From JAXHUH01 sp034211175 (GTDB lineage Bacteria > Actinomycetota > Acidimicrobiia > Acidimicrobiales > CAIXPF01), in contig JAXHUH010000315.1 in NCBI GenBank assembly GCA_034211175.1, positions 1 through 32,865 of the forward strand: 32,865 nt of DNA, written 5' to 3'. Below are positions 32,833 through 32,865 of the stretch, piece by piece. A program made the translations under genes and the position numbers. Positions within the stretch are counted from its first letter, which is position 1. Each line of letters starts with the position of its first letter. Below the pieces are notes generated by a model. The model did not search any database. It had not been told where the DNA came from and saw only the letters and a program-made list of their open reading frames with translations.

Positions 32833-32865
32833 CACGTCGACCGCCGGCGCCCAACGGCGCCCGCG

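Overview
The window looks like chromosome from a high-GC actinobacterium. Most of it is very GC-rich (for example 45 of 60 bases at 14281-14340), spacers are short, GTG and TTG starts are common, and Shine-Dalgarno sites are purine-rich. Three SARP/BTAD regulators, one LAL-type LuxR ATPase, a fur-katG pair and an F420/LLM-type oxidoreductase all fit Actinobacteria. Acidimicrobiia is my best guess, but that is inference from gene style only. I see no rRNA, tRNA, CRISPR array or transposase.

Layout. (1) 1-5008: an MDR oxidoreductase and a DUF4386 membrane protein, divergent from a 974-residue AfsR-like SARP/NB-ARC regulator. The shared spacer holds four 11-bp direct repeats of the type SARPs bind. 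(2) 5009-8443: a stretch of visibly lower GC with a frameshifted helix-hairpin-helix gene, an unrecognised 187-residue protein and a SARP with a coiled-coil and proline-rich N-terminus. Beyond a 476-base spacer follows a LAL/LuxR regulator (8444-11050). This is the part least explained by known systems. (3) 11066-13677: a Zn-ribbon thioredoxin, a DedA-family membrane protein and a GcvT/DmdA-like protein. (4) 13840-15756: an alkylsulfatase whose promoter carries a perfect 16-bp palindrome. (5) 15805-18412: a SARP fused to an alpha/beta hydrolase, and an unrecognised protein faintly like homocysteine methyltransferases. (6) 18652-22344: an epoxide-hydrolase-like protein, then furA-katG with a strong terminator. 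(7) 22533-24621: an amidase and a small secreted protein. (8) 24796-32832: an aromatic FAD monooxygenase, a crotonase, an LLM oxidoreductase, catC, catA, catB, a LysR regulator and a DUF302 protein.

How the genes may work together. catB-catA-catC encode ring cleavage of catechol through cis,cis-muconate and muconolactone to the enol-lactone. The LysR protein directly upstream is the likely regulator. The FAD monooxygenase could supply a hydroxylated aromatic. Genes for the later beta-ketoadipate steps are absent from the window. The Fur protein probably controls katG in the mycobacterial manner. The alkylsulfatase and the divergent GcvT/DmdA-like gene may form an organosulfur pair under a TetR-type repressor encoded elsewhere.
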